Assembly (NCBI GenBank): GCA_963781305.1
Contig: CAWAFL010000001.1
Coordinates: 434,001-498,000 of the forward strand
Source: DASXMT01 sp963781305
Lineage (GTDB): Bacteria; Actinomycetota; Acidimicrobiia; Acidimicrobiales; RAAP-2
Reading direction: 5' to 3'
Length of the DNA stretch: 64,000 nt
Below are positions 50,818 through 58,655 of this stretch, in pieces. The first letter of the stretch is position 1; each line of letters opens with the position of its first letter. Below the pieces are notes generated by a model. It was not told the DNA's origin. It saw only the letters and a program-made list of their open reading frames with translations, and searched no databases. Made by a program: the position numbers and the translations under genes.

Positions 50818-51798
50818 TCAATCCCCCAGCCCGGCGAGCACCGACTGCAGCTCGGGCGGGAGCCCTGATTGCCACGAAACGTGGTCGCCGGTTGCCGGAT
50901 GCAGGAAGCCGAGCGACCGGGCATGCAGAAACGGGCGACGGAGCTGGATGCCGGGCAAGGATCGACGCGGTCCGTAGAGGTCGTCGGCCACCACCGGGTG
51001 ACCGATGGCGGCGAGGTGGACCCGGATCTGATGGGTCCGGCCTGTCTCCAGGGTGGCCTTCACCAGGGTCATGGAGATGGGATGGCCGAAACGGGCCTCG
51101 ACCTCGTACCTGGTCCTCGATGGTTTGCCTCGCTGGGTGACGGCCATGCGGGTGGGCGAGGTCTCCGATCGACCGATCGGGGCATCGACGATCCCGGTGG
51201 GGGACTCCACGGTGCCGTGGACCAGGGACAGGTACTCGCGCTCCACCGTGCGGTCGGTGAGCTGATCCACCAGTGACGTGGTGGCCGATCGGGTCCTCGC
51301 CACCACCAGCAGCCCGGACGTGCCCCGATCGAGCCGGTGCACGATCCCAGGCCGGTCGGTGTCGTTGGCTCGGAACCCCGCTTCGTCGTCGGACACGGCC
51401 AGCCCGGTCGGCTCGACCAGCGAGGCCAGATCGGGAAAACGGGCCAAGAGGCCGTTCACCAGGGTCCCGGATCGGTTCCCCGCGCCCGGGTGCACCACCA
51501 GACCGGCTGGTTTATCCACCACGATGATCTGGTCGTCGGCATAGACCACCTCGAATTCCACCGAGGGGTCGGCCTCAGGGAGCTGGGGGGCCGCTTCGGG
51601 CTCCAGCTCCATCGAGAGCTGTTGCCCGGCGTGCAGGACCCGGCTCCGCACGTGCACCGGTTCGTCGTCCACCAGCACCCGGCCGTCGGCGATGAGCTGT
51701 TCCACGGTCGAGCGGGACACGTCGGCCAGCAGGGCCACCACCCGATCCACCCGGACACCCTCGAGAGAGGCCGGTACCTCGACGGACAAGCTGGTCAT
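50818..51798 (-). CDS. rluD: RluA-family 23S rRNA pseudouridine synthase
   Basis: 326 aa. N-terminal S4 domain (VRVDRVVALLADVSRSTVEQLIADGRVLVDDEPV), then the catalytic domain with VVDKPAGLVVHPGAGN, the catalytic aspartate in VHRLDRGTSGLLVVART, YLSLVHG, KPSRTRYEVE, TLETGRTHQIRVHLAAIGHPVVADDLYG. It modifies 23S rRNA uridines, probably the RluD sites. ATG overlaps the lspA stop (ATGA). Confidence 0.94.
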   Translation of the reverse strand: MTSLSVEVPASLEGVRVDRVVALLADVSRSTVEQLIADGRVLVDDEPVHVRSRVLHAGQQLSMELEPEAAPQLPEADPSVEFEVVYADDQIIVVDKPAGLVVHPGAGNRSGTLVNGLLARFPDLASLVEPTGLAVSDDEAGFRANDTDRPGIVHRLDRGTSGLLVVARTRSATTSLVDQLTDRTVEREYLSLVHGTVESPTGIVDAPIGRSETSPTRMAVTQRGKPSRTRYEVEARFGHPISMTLVKATLETGRTHQIRVHLAAIGHPVVADDLYGPRRSLPGIQLRRPFLHARSLGFLHPATGDHVSWQSGLPPELQSVLAGLGD

Positions 51799-52325
51799 GA
51801 CGACCGCCCCCGTCGCATCAGCGACACGACCAACAGCACACAGCCCACCACGATGCAGGAGTCGGCCACGTTGAAGGTCGGCCAGAAATGGAGGGCGATG
51901 AAATCGATGACCGCACCGCTTTCACCTCGGAACAACCGATCGGCCAGGTTGCCCAGCGCGCCGCCGAGAATGAGCCCAAATACCACCGCTCGCCCCGAGG
52001 TCGGGGCCCGTCCGGCCATCACCAACAGGACGCCGACGAGGATCACGGCCACGATGACCAGGACGACGGCCTCGCCTTGGAACAGGCTGAAGGCTGAACC
52101 GGTATTGCGCTGGAGCTCCAAGTCGAGCGGGCCCACGAGGTGGATGGGGCCATGGGACAGGCGCGACACCGCCCAGGACTTGCTCAGCTGGTCGACCACT
52201 ACCACGACCGTAGCCACCGCCGAGGCAACGGCCAGACGGGGCCAGCTCCCCCAGCGGGACACCGGGCGGCCGGCTTCGGATCCGACCCGATCGGTCAGCG
52301 ACGCGACAATCCCCCGCTCTTGCAC
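51795..52325 (-). CDS. lspA: Lipoprotein signal peptidase (signal peptidase II)
   Basis: Integral membrane aspartic protease that matures lipoproteins such as the one at 25441. The 176 aa have four membrane segments; VVVDQLSKSWAV, LQRNTGSAFSLFQG and the catalytic aspartates in GGALGNLADRLFRG and VIDFIALHFWPTFNVADSCIVVG are present. The GTG at 52325 lies inside the end of the DksA-type gene (31-base overlap). Confidence 0.95.
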   Translation of the reverse strand: MQERGIVASLTDRVGSEAGRPVSRWGSWPRLAVASAVATVVVVVDQLSKSWAVSRLSHGPIHLVGPLDLELQRNTGSAFSLFQGEAVVLVIVAVILVGVLLVMAGRAPTSGRAVVFGLILGGALGNLADRLFRGESGAVIDFIALHFWPTFNVADSCIVVGCVLLVVSLMRRGRSS

Positions 52326-53026
52326 GCCACACAGAGGCGGGCAAACGGCAGTGCCCGAAGACGGGCCTTGGGGATGGGATCGTGGCAGCGCTCGCAGGCG
52401 CCATAGGTCTTGCGATCGATCTTCCGTTGAGCGTCGTCGATCTCCTCCACGGCCAGCAGGGCCTGAGCGGACAGGGCGAGATCCCGTTCCCGATCGACGG
52501 TGACCGTGCCGCCCTCACCCGACTCCTCGTCGAATTGGACGTCACCCGGCTCGCGCTCTTGGGCCAGCGAGTCGGCCTCTGCTTGCAGGTCCTCTGCCTG
52601 ACCTTGATAGATGCCTCGCTCCTCGAGCAGGAGGGCGGCCTGTTCCTCGAGGAACTTGGGCTCTTTGGCGTACGGTCCGACCGTGGCCGCCTTCTTCGGC
52701 GCCGGAGCGGTGGTGGTCGAGTTCGACTTGGGCGTAGCGTTCACAGTTGCAGCTTTCTTCGCCGGAGCGACCTTCTTCGTGGACGGAGCATGCGGCTTGG
52801 TGTGCTCGACCGCTTTGGCCGGCGCACCGTTTTTGGTGGCCTTGACCACCTTCTTGGCCGGAACACCGGCCGACTTGGCGGAAGAGGACTTCGCTGCCTT
52901 GGGGGTCGGCTGGGTCGCTTTGGCACTGATGGGTCGAGAACCAGCCTGGGCCGTACTGGTCGCCTTGGCCGTGTTCGCGGCCTTGGCTGAGCTCCTGGCT
53001 GGTGCCGCCTTCTTTACTGCCGTCAC
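52295..53026 (-). CDS. DksA/TraR zinc-finger protein with Lys/Ala-rich N-terminal tail
   Basis: About 243 aa from GTG 53026 (GGGAGGAGG five bases upstream). Residues 1 to about 120 are Lys/Ala/Pro/Thr-rich with repeated AKK/PAKK motifs, like histone H1 tails. Residues about 125-243 form a coiled-coil followed by the DksA zinc finger CERCHDPIPKARLRALPFARLCVACK (Cys pairs 17 residues apart). The C-terminal part suggests RNA polymerase secondary-channel binding and the tail suggests DNA binding; both are inference. Heads the operon with lspA and rluD. Confidence 0.85.
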   Translation of the reverse strand: MTAVKKAAPARSSAKAANTAKATSTAQAGSRPISAKATQPTPKAAKSSSAKSAGVPAKKVVKATKNGAPAKAVEHTKPHAPSTKKVAPAKKAATVNATPKSNSTTTAPAPKKAATVGPYAKEPKFLEEQAALLLEERGIYQGQAEDLQAEADSLAQEREPGDVQFDEESGEGGTVTVDRERDLALSAQALLAVEEIDDAQRKIDRKTYGACERCHDPIPKARLRALPFARLCVACKSGGLSRR

Positions 53027-53108
53027 GTCAACCTCCTCCCAAGGAGTCGTCGATCTGGCGCTGTGGGAGCGCTGAGAACGGTCTTCCCTGACTAGTGGTG
53101 AGCGGGCG

Positions 53109-53137
53109 ACGATACCGTGCCTACCGCCTTCCGGCAA
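53109..53137 (-). promoter_or_regulatory. Promoter of the dksA-type gene-lspA-rluD operon
   Basis: TTGCCG (53137-53132), 17 bases, TATCGT (53114-53109). This is a good housekeeping-sigma promoter with the start site near 53102 and a 75-base leader before GTG 53026. Confidence 0.65.
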
Positions 53138-53215
53138 TCGGGCTGGGTATGGCGCCCACCGAGGGGGTCACGATACAGGGGGAACGGCTCCGACCGGGTT
53201 GGTCGGTGAGGCAGC

Positions 53216-53998
53216 TCAGAACTGGGGAGGCTGGGTGCTCCCACCGCCGAGGGTGTGGACCGTCGTCTCGCTGTTCCGGACCGAGTTCACCTGGCCCGAC
53301 ACCGGACCTCCCCCGGACCGTCCCGACTGGTCGACTGGCTGCACCGGGCGAATGGCTGGGGCCCGTGCCGGCCCCGGAGCGCCGGAGCCCTCCGACGGTC
53401 GGGCGCCCAGCGCGGAGGACGGTTGCACGTTGTCGTCCACCCACTTGATGATCTCCGACAGCGCGGACCGCAACCGGGTCCGCTCGCCGTCGAGATGGCG
53501 GGCCATCTTCTCGACATCGCCGGAGAGCTGCGTCCTGGCTGCTTCCAGGCGGGCGACCTCTTCTCGAAGCTTGCGCTCGGCCTCCGAGGCGATGTGGGCC
53601 GCCCTGGACTCGGCTTGGGAGATGAGCACGCGAGACTGCTCTTCTGCATCCGACACGGTCTTGGACGCCCGCGCCTCCGAGTCGGCCCTGGTCTGGTCGA
53701 CGAACTGCTGAGCCAGCACCAGGGTCCGTTGCAGCGTCTCATCGGCGATGACCGGAGCCTCGGGGGCAGCGGGGGCCTGCGGTTCGGGCTGTCGCTCCAG
53801 AGCCGTCTCCAGTTGGGCGATGCGCTCGCCGGCCTGGCGAAGGCGCTCGTTGGCCTGACGGAACTGCTCCTGCAGTCCCTCGGCCTCGACGGCGGCCTTC
53901 TCGAGATATTCATCGACGTCGTCCCGGTGATACCCCTTGAGGGTTTCCCGAAATTCAACGGTCCGGAGCGAATCAAGTGCAGACTGGGATGCATCCAT
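53216..53998 (-). CDS. divIVA: DivIVA-family polar growth/division scaffold
   Basis: About 260 aa. The N-terminal DivIVA lipid-binding region is ALDSLRTVEFRETLKGYHRDDVDEYLEKAAVEAEGL. A coiled coil runs to about residue 165, with a Pro/Ala break (PEPQAPAAPEAPV) between two coils. The C-terminal tail is Pro/Gly/Ser/Gln-rich. It marks negative membrane curvature at poles and septa (Wag31 role in mycobacteria). ATG at 53998 or 54007; a perfect hairpin lies five bases upstream of 54007. Last gene of the ftsZ-proximal cluster. Confidence 0.9.
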   Translation of the reverse strand: MDASQSALDSLRTVEFRETLKGYHRDDVDEYLEKAAVEAEGLQEQFRQANERLRQAGERIAQLETALERQPEPQAPAAPEAPVIADETLQRTLVLAQQFVDQTRADSEARASKTVSDAEEQSRVLISQAESRAAHIASEAERKLREEVARLEAARTQLSGDVEKMARHLDGERTRLRSALSEIIKWVDDNVQPSSALGARPSEGSGAPGPARAPAIRPVQPVDQSGRSGGGPVSGQVNSVRNSETTVHTLGGGSTQPPQF

Positions 53999-54012
53999 GC
54001 CGTGCATGGTAT

Positions 54013-54050
54013 CCAAACGCCAGGATCCATTTGCGGATCCTGGCGTTTGG
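54013..54050. repeat. Perfect 16-bp inverted repeat before divIVA
   Basis: CCAAACGCCAGGATCC (54013-54028) and its exact complement GGATCCTGGCGTTTGG (54035-54050) flank the six-base loop ATTTGC. The hairpin sits between yggT and divIVA, directly in front of the divIVA start. It has no T tract. It could be a transcript-processing or attenuating hairpin, or an operator. Confidence 0.93.
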
Positions 54051-54124
54051 CCCCGCGACGAGGCGCTTCGGGGGGCCCGGGTCCGGGGTCGGGACCAGGA
54101 TCGGGCCGCCGCCGGAGGGAGGGA

Positions 54125-54391
54125 TCAGCCCAGGACGAGGGGGATCAGAATCAGTTCGATGACCAAGATGACGATCATGATCGAAAAATCGAACCCCACA
54201 CCTCCGACCCGGGCCGTGGGCAGGATCCGGCGGATCGGGGCCAGAACCGGCTCGGTGATGGCCGCCAGGACCTGCTGGATCTTCCGAATGGGTGAGTCGT
54301 ACGCCGGTCGGACCCAGCTCAAGAGGGCGGCGGCGATGAGCACGATGACATACGCCTGCAGGATGAAGCCGATGATGCGGGCGATACTCAT
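54125..54391 (-). CDS. YggT family membrane protein
   Basis: 88 aa with two membrane segments (ARIIGFILQAYVIVLIAAALLSWV and FSIMIVILVIELILI) and the YggT signature TEPVLAPIRRILPT. Placed between sepF and divIVA as in most actinobacteria and firmicutes, where it is linked to division and osmotic tolerance. AAGAGG lies eight bases before the ATG. Confidence 0.93.
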   Translation of the reverse strand: MSIARIIGFILQAYVIVLIAAALLSWVRPAYDSPIRKIQQVLAAITEPVLAPIRRILPTARVGGVGFDFSIMIVILVIELILIPLVLG

Positions 54392-54441
54392 GTCAGCAAC
54401 CTCTTACGTTGGAGCAGGCCCCGGGCCCGGCGTGGCCAGGA

Positions 54442-55008
54442 CTACGGGTTGACGAGACCGCGCTCTTGAAGGCGCTGGCGCTCTTCGTCGGAGACCTTCA
54501 CGTTAGACGGTGTCAGCAAAAACACCTCGTCGGCCACCCGCTCCATGCCACCTGACAGCGCGTAGGTCACCCCACTGCAGAAGTCGATCATCCGGCGCTG
54601 GAGGTCCCGATCAGCGTTCTGGAGGTTCACGATGACCGGCTGGTTGCCCATGAGACGATTGGCGATCTCCTGGGCGTCGCTGAACCGAACCGGAGCCACG
54701 ATGTGCACCCTGGCACTCGAGGGCTCGGGGGCGAGGGGACGGACCGACGACGGGCGGGGACTGACCGATTGGGCCACGGGCACGGGGCCCGGGCCCGACG
54801 ATGGGGGGTTCTCGTCCCGGTTCAGTGTCCGGATGCGGCTGGGTGGTCCCGGGGGGGCCAGGTTGTCGGGCTCCTCGGTCGTCACCACCCGCTGACTCAC
54901 GCGCGAGACCGCACCCGGCCCGCGTGAGTCGTAGTCGTCGTAATCGTCGTACTCGTCGTCAACCAACCCGAGATACGCCATTGTTCTTTTCATGAACGAA
55001 GCTGCCAT
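54442..55008 (-). CDS. sepF: Cell division protein SepF
   Basis: FtsZ membrane anchor, 188 aa. N-terminal amphipathic helix (FMKRTMAYLGLVDDEYDDYDDYD), a Pro/Ser-rich linker and the SepF core (IVAPVRFSDAQEIANRLMGNQPVIVNLQNADRDLQRRMIDFCSGVTYALSGGMERVADEVFLLTPSNV). It replaces the missing FtsA. I chose the ATG at 55008, with GGGAGG four bases upstream; TACGCT at 55025-55030 may be a -10 element. Confidence 0.95.
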   Translation of the reverse strand: MAASFMKRTMAYLGLVDDEYDDYDDYDSRGPGAVSRVSQRVVTTEEPDNLAPPGPPSRIRTLNRDENPPSSGPGPVPVAQSVSPRPSSVRPLAPEPSSARVHIVAPVRFSDAQEIANRLMGNQPVIVNLQNADRDLQRRMIDFCSGVTYALSGGMERVADEVFLLTPSNVKVSDEERQRLQERGLVNP

Positions 55009-55206
55009 CGTGCCTCCCGCCGACAGCGTAGTGCGTCCCCCCCGGCCTGCGGGGATACCCACGGCCAATTGACGGCGGTGGCCGCGCACCACACCGGTGG
55101 GCCGTCAGCGCGGCTCGTGAGCACGGTTCGTGGGCTCCGTATCGGGGCCGCCGGCCGGTCGTTGCCTTGGGGGGGACGGGGCCCTACGCCGAGGCAGCCG
55201 CGCCGG

Positions 55207-55902
55207 TCACGCACGAGCACGCCGGGGGCGTTCACCGAACAGTGCCCGGCCCAGTCGGACCATCGTCGATCCCTCGGCCAAGGCGACGTCCATGTCATCG
55301 GTCATGCCCATCGAGCATTCGGCCAGGCCCAGGTCGGTGGCCAGCTCCCGGACCAGTGCGAACGCCGGGCGCGATGCCTCGGGCGGCCCCTGTGGGCCGA
55401 TGGTCATGAGGCCGGACACCTCCAACTGCTCGTCCCGTAGGGAGGCGACCAGATCGGCCACCTCCCCCGGACGGCAACCGTTTCGCCCCTGACCGCCGAC
55501 CACGTCCACCTGGACCAGGATCGATGCCCCGGGGCGACGGCGGGCGATGGCCCGCCCCTCCTCGATGCGAGAGACGCTCTGCCAGCAATCGACCAACGGG
55601 GCCAGACGCGCAACCTTGTTGCGCTGCACGGCGCCGAGAAAATGCCAGCGGGGTGCGGTCCCAGAACCCGGTCCGACGTTGGCGGCGGCCACCGCCTCGG
55701 CCTTTCCCACCAGCTCGTCGGCATAGTTCTCACCGATGTCGGTCACGCCCGCAGACAGGGCGGCGCGCACGGCCTCGGGGCCGAAGCCCTTGGTCACCGC
55801 GACCAGCCGGACGCGCGAAGGGTCCGGGGCGGCGGCGTGAATCCGGGACCGGGCCTCGGCCACCCGCTCGGCCACCGCGGCGGCGCCATCTGCTCCGGTC
55901 AT
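55207..55902 (-). CDS. YggS/PLPBP family pyridoxal-phosphate homeostasis protein
   Basis: 231 aa, single alanine-racemase-like barrel without the second domain. The PLP lysine is in VRLVAVTKGFGPEAVRAAL; IGENYADELVGKAEA, RWHFLGAVQRNKV, VQVDVVGGQGRNGC, SGLMTIGPQGP, LAECSMGMTDDMDVALAEGSTMVRLGRALFGERP follow the family. The ATG at 55902 overlaps the pgeF stop (ATGA). Usual neighbour of sepF. Confidence 0.94.
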   Translation of the reverse strand: MTGADGAAAVAERVAEARSRIHAAAPDPSRVRLVAVTKGFGPEAVRAALSAGVTDIGENYADELVGKAEAVAAANVGPGSGTAPRWHFLGAVQRNKVARLAPLVDCWQSVSRIEEGRAIARRRPGASILVQVDVVGGQGRNGCRPGEVADLVASLRDEQLEVSGLMTIGPQGPPEASRPAFALVRELATDLGLAECSMGMTDDMDVALAEGSTMVRLGRALFGERPRRARA

Positions 55903-56474
55903 GGACCATCGCGCCAGACGATGAGGGCTTGGCGACCGGTGTCGCCGCGGGCCCGATGGGAGAAATAGCGCCCGTCGCAGGCCGTGCAGCGATCGACGCC
56001 GGGGACGTCGGCCACGTCGGCTCGGACAAACGCGGCCCGCACCGCGGCCGGAAGATCGAGGGCGGGACCACCGGCACTGGTGACCCCCCGTACCGCATCC
56101 CCGTAGCGATCGGCCAGCGAGCCCAGTTCGGGCTCGGAGAACGCGTAGCACTCGGCATGGATACACGGCCCGAGCGAGCCCTTCACAACGGAGGCCCCCT
56201 CGGCCCGCATGGCCGCCACGGCCGCTTCGATCACCCCTGCGGCCAACCCCCGCCATCCGGCATGAACGGCGGCGTAGACCCCCTCGGGGCTGCCCAGGGC
56301 GATCGAGGCGCAGTCTGCGGTGAGGATGACCAGACAGGCCGTGGGGTCGGCGGACACCAGGCCATCGCCGTCCGGCGGGGTTCCGGGGGGCTCTCCGGCA
56401 GCCAGGTGGACGATCGACCCGTGCACTTGACGGAGCTGATGATACAGGCGGGCACCGGAGGGCCCTCCGGGCAC
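55899..56474 (-). CDS. pgeF: Peptidoglycan editing factor PgeF (YfiH, multicopper polyphenol oxidase fold)
   Basis: Removes wrong amino acids from peptidoglycan precursors. From GTG 56474 it is 191 aa, with LRQVHGSIVHL, GDGLVSADPTACLVILTADCASIALG, VHAGWRGLAAGVIEAAVAAM, LGPCIHAECYAFSEPE and DRCTACDGRYFSHRARGDTGRQ, including the Cys/His zinc site. The family needs more N-terminal sequence, and the frame stays open for 37 codons upstream, encoding a family-like VRALWTDGTQGDLRG. It contains no ATG, GTG or TTG, only a CTG at 56585 overlapping the ftsZ stop (CTGA). The true start may be that CTG. Confidence 0.88.
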   Translation of the reverse strand: MPGGPSGARLYHQLRQVHGSIVHLAAGEPPGTPPDGDGLVSADPTACLVILTADCASIALGSPEGVYAAVHAGWRGLAAGVIEAAVAAMRAEGASVVKGSLGPCIHAECYAFSEPELGSLADRYGDAVRGVTSAGGPALDLPAAVRAAFVRADVADVPGVDRCTACDGRYFSHRARGDTGRQALIVWRDGP

Positions 56475-56581
56475 ATCCGACCCCGCACCGTTTGATCGGG
56501 CCCCTCGGAGGTCCCCCTGGGTACCGTCGGTCCAGAGAGCCCGGACGCCACCGACAAGGGCTACTGGCGGTGTGGGCGAGC

Positions 56582-57706
56582 TCAGCGCAGGAAGGAGGGG
56601 ACGTCGAACTCGTCGTCCCCCAGGTCGAGGTCCTCGTCCGCCGGCGTGGCGAAGATGTCCTCGTGGGCCGCCTCGAGTCCCAGGACCCGGCTACGACCCC
56701 CCTCCTCGCCATGGGCGGGGTCGGCCTGGGCGACGCCGCCCCTGGTGCCGGCCTCCCACCGCTCGAACCCGGCGGCGATAACGGTCACGCGGACCTCGTC
56801 GGCCATGGCCTCGTCGATCACGCTCCCGAAGATGATGTTGGCATCGGGGTGAGCGACGCCGTGGATGATCTCGGCCGCCTCGTTGACCTCGAAGAGGCCG
56901 AGGTCCGGTCCCCCGGCGATGTTCAACAAGATGCCGCGTGCGCCCTCGATGGACGCCTCCAACAGGGGACTGGTGATGGCGGCGCGGGCCGCGTTCACCG
57001 CTCGACCCTCGCCGGTGGAGGAGCCGATGCCCATGATGGCCGTGCCGGCATTGCTCATGATCATCTTGACGTCGGCAAAGTCGGTGTTGATGAGCCCGGG
57101 CACGGTGATCAGGTCGGTGATGCCCTGCACACCCTGCATGAGCACCTCGTCCGCCATCTTGAACGCGTTGACCATGGATGTCTTCTCGCTCGACACGGTC
57201 AACAGGCGATCGTTGGGGATGATGATGAGGGTGTCGACCTTCTCCTTCAGGTTCTGGATCCCCATCTCCGCCTGCACGGAGCGGCGACGGCCCTCGAACG
57301 TGAACGGCCGGGTGACCACGCCAATGGTGAGCGCACCCAGGGACTTGGCCACCTCGGCGACCACCGGGGCCGCACCAGTGCCGGTCCCCCCACCCTTGCC
57401 TGCGGTGATGAACACCATGTCGGCGCCCTTCAGCGCCTCCTCGATCTCGGCCCGGTGCTCCTCGGCAGCCATCCGGCCCACCTCGGGGTCGCTCCCGGCG
57501 CCGAGACCCCGCGTCAGTTGGCGCCCGATATCCAGCTTGAGATCGGCGTCGCTCATGAGCAACGCCTGGGCGTCGGTGTTGGTGGCGATGAACTCCACGC
57601 CGCGGAGGCCCGCGTCGATCATCCGGTTGACGGCATTCACGCCGCCACCGCCGACGCCGACCACCTTGATGACGGCGAAGTAGTTGTTCTGTGCAGGAAC
57701 GGTCAA
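56582..57706 (-). CDS. ftsZ: Cell division protein FtsZ
   Basis: Tubulin-like GTPase that forms the Z-ring, 374 aa. VVGVGGGGVNAVNRMIDAG, NTDAQAL, tubulin signature FITAGKGGGTGTGAAPVVAEVAK, GVVTRPFTFEGRRR and the short linker plus C-terminal peptide DEFDVPSFLR, which binds SepF. TTG start at 57706 with AAGGGA five bases upstream. A strong promoter lies in the gap after ftsQ, so ftsZ can be expressed independently of the upstream wall genes. Confidence 0.97.
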   Translation of the reverse strand: MTVPAQNNYFAVIKVVGVGGGGVNAVNRMIDAGLRGVEFIATNTDAQALLMSDADLKLDIGRQLTRGLGAGSDPEVGRMAAEEHRAEIEEALKGADMVFITAGKGGGTGTGAAPVVAEVAKSLGALTIGVVTRPFTFEGRRRSVQAEMGIQNLKEKVDTLIIIPNDRLLTVSSEKTSMVNAFKMADEVLMQGVQGITDLITVPGLINTDFADVKMIMSNAGTAIMGIGSSTGEGRAVNAARAAITSPLLEASIEGARGILLNIAGGPDLGLFEVNEAAEIIHGVAHPDANIIFGSVIDEAMADEVRVTVIAAGFERWEAGTRGGVAQADPAHGEEGGRSRVLGLEAAHEDIFATPADEDLDLGDDEFDVPSFLR

Positions 57707-57730
57707 TGGATTCCCTTACCCTCGACATAA

Positions 57731-57749
57731 GGTTGAAACCGTTCCAACC
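57731..57749. promoter_or_regulatory. Near-palindrome in the ftsZ leader
   Basis: GGTTGAAACCGTTCCAACC is a 19-base inverted repeat with one mismatched pair either side of the centre. It lies downstream of the ftsZ promoter and upstream of the ribosome site, a position suited to a repressor or an RNA hairpin. Confidence 0.45.
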
Positions 57750-57764
57750 AGCGAGTTGACCTTA

Positions 57765-57793
57765 ACGATACGGTCACCTGGGTACTCGGTCAA
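57765..57793 (-). promoter_or_regulatory. ftsZ promoter
   Basis: TTGACC (57793-57788), 17 bases, TATCGT (57770-57765). This is the best housekeeping-type promoter in the window. The start site would be near 57758, giving a leader of about 50 bases. Confidence 0.75.
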
Positions 57794-57833
57794 GCAACGT
57801 CCCTGCGTTCGGGCCAGAAATCGGCCCTGCCGG

Positions 57834-58655
57834 TCACGATGAGCTCACCGTCGGTGACCGCGGAACGGTCACGTCGATGGTCTTGGCCCCATGCAGCGGG
57901 GCCCCGGCGATGATGGCGGCAACGGCCTCGTACTTGGCGTGGAGGGCCTTGTCCGTGCCCAAAAGCACGGTGAGACCCGAATTCAGGGCCAGATCGACGG
58001 TGCCATCGGCGTTGCCGATGACCTGGGTCACCTGGCCCGCGAAGGCCGCGGGCAGCGTGCGGGCGACCCGGAGCGCGGGGAGATCGGCCGTGTTGGTGAT
58101 GGACCCGAGAGGAGCCGGGGGCACCCCTCCTTTGGCGTCGCGCACGGCCACGTCCACCAGGGCGGGGACGCGGGCCGCATCCACCTGCACCGTCCGACCG
58201 GCACCGTCCACCTCGGACCAGGACGTTCCCGGACCGGCCATGGAGGCAACGGGCACCCGCTCGGTCACGGCGATGGTGATGTGATCGGGCCAGTTCCGGC
58301 TGACGCGGGCCGTGGCGATCCACGGCAGTTTCTCGACCTTGGCCGCCACCACCCCGGTATTCACGCTGATCAACGGGGGGTGGCCGGCCAACCCGGCGGC
58401 GGCCAGGATCGTCGCCGTCGAGATGTGGGGGTGGTTCCCGGTGACCACCACCTTCTTGGCCGAGAACAACCCGGAGTGCAAGAGGCCCAATCCCCCCAGG
58501 ACCACCACGACCACGATCACCCCGGCCACCACGATCCGCAGCCGTCGCCGACCCCGGTGGCGGGCCACGGCGACCCGGCGTTGGCGAATGCGCGGATCGA
58601 TCCCGGATCCGGCCTTCACTTCCCCGGGTCTCCCATCGCGGGGCGGCGGCGTCAC
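57834..58655 (-). CDS. ftsQ: Cell division protein FtsQ/DivIB
   Basis: 273 aa. A basic cytoplasmic N-terminus, one membrane segment (LRIVVAGVIVVVVVLGGLGLLH), a POTRA domain (SAKKVVVTGNHPHISTATILAAAGLAGHPPLISVN) and the beta domain (LPWIATARVSRNWPDHITIAVTERVPVA). It bridges FtsL/FtsB and the septal synthase. GTG at 58655 overlaps the murB stop (GTGA). Confidence 0.93.
   Translation of the reverse strand: MTPPPRDGRPGEVKAGSGIDPRIRQRRVAVARHRGRRRLRIVVAGVIVVVVVLGGLGLLHSGLFSAKKVVVTGNHPHISTATILAAAGLAGHPPLISVNTGVVAAKVEKLPWIATARVSRNWPDHITIAVTERVPVASMAGPGTSWSEVDGAGRTVQVDAARVPALVDVAVRDAKGGVPPAPLGSITNTADLPALRVARTLPAAFAGQVTQVIGNADGTVDLALNSGLTVLLGTDKALHAKYEAVAAIIAGAPLHGAKTIDVTVPRSPTVSSS

Noticed and set aside
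53027..53215. A tRNA or other RNA gene in the dksA-divIVA gap.
   Set aside because: No cloverleaf or T-loop sequence is present; the region is explained by a promoter and leader.
55903..56712. A 501-codon fusion protein ending in YggS.
   Set aside because: Its first half is an out-of-frame reading of pgeF and ftsZ; the true yggS ATG overlaps the pgeF stop.
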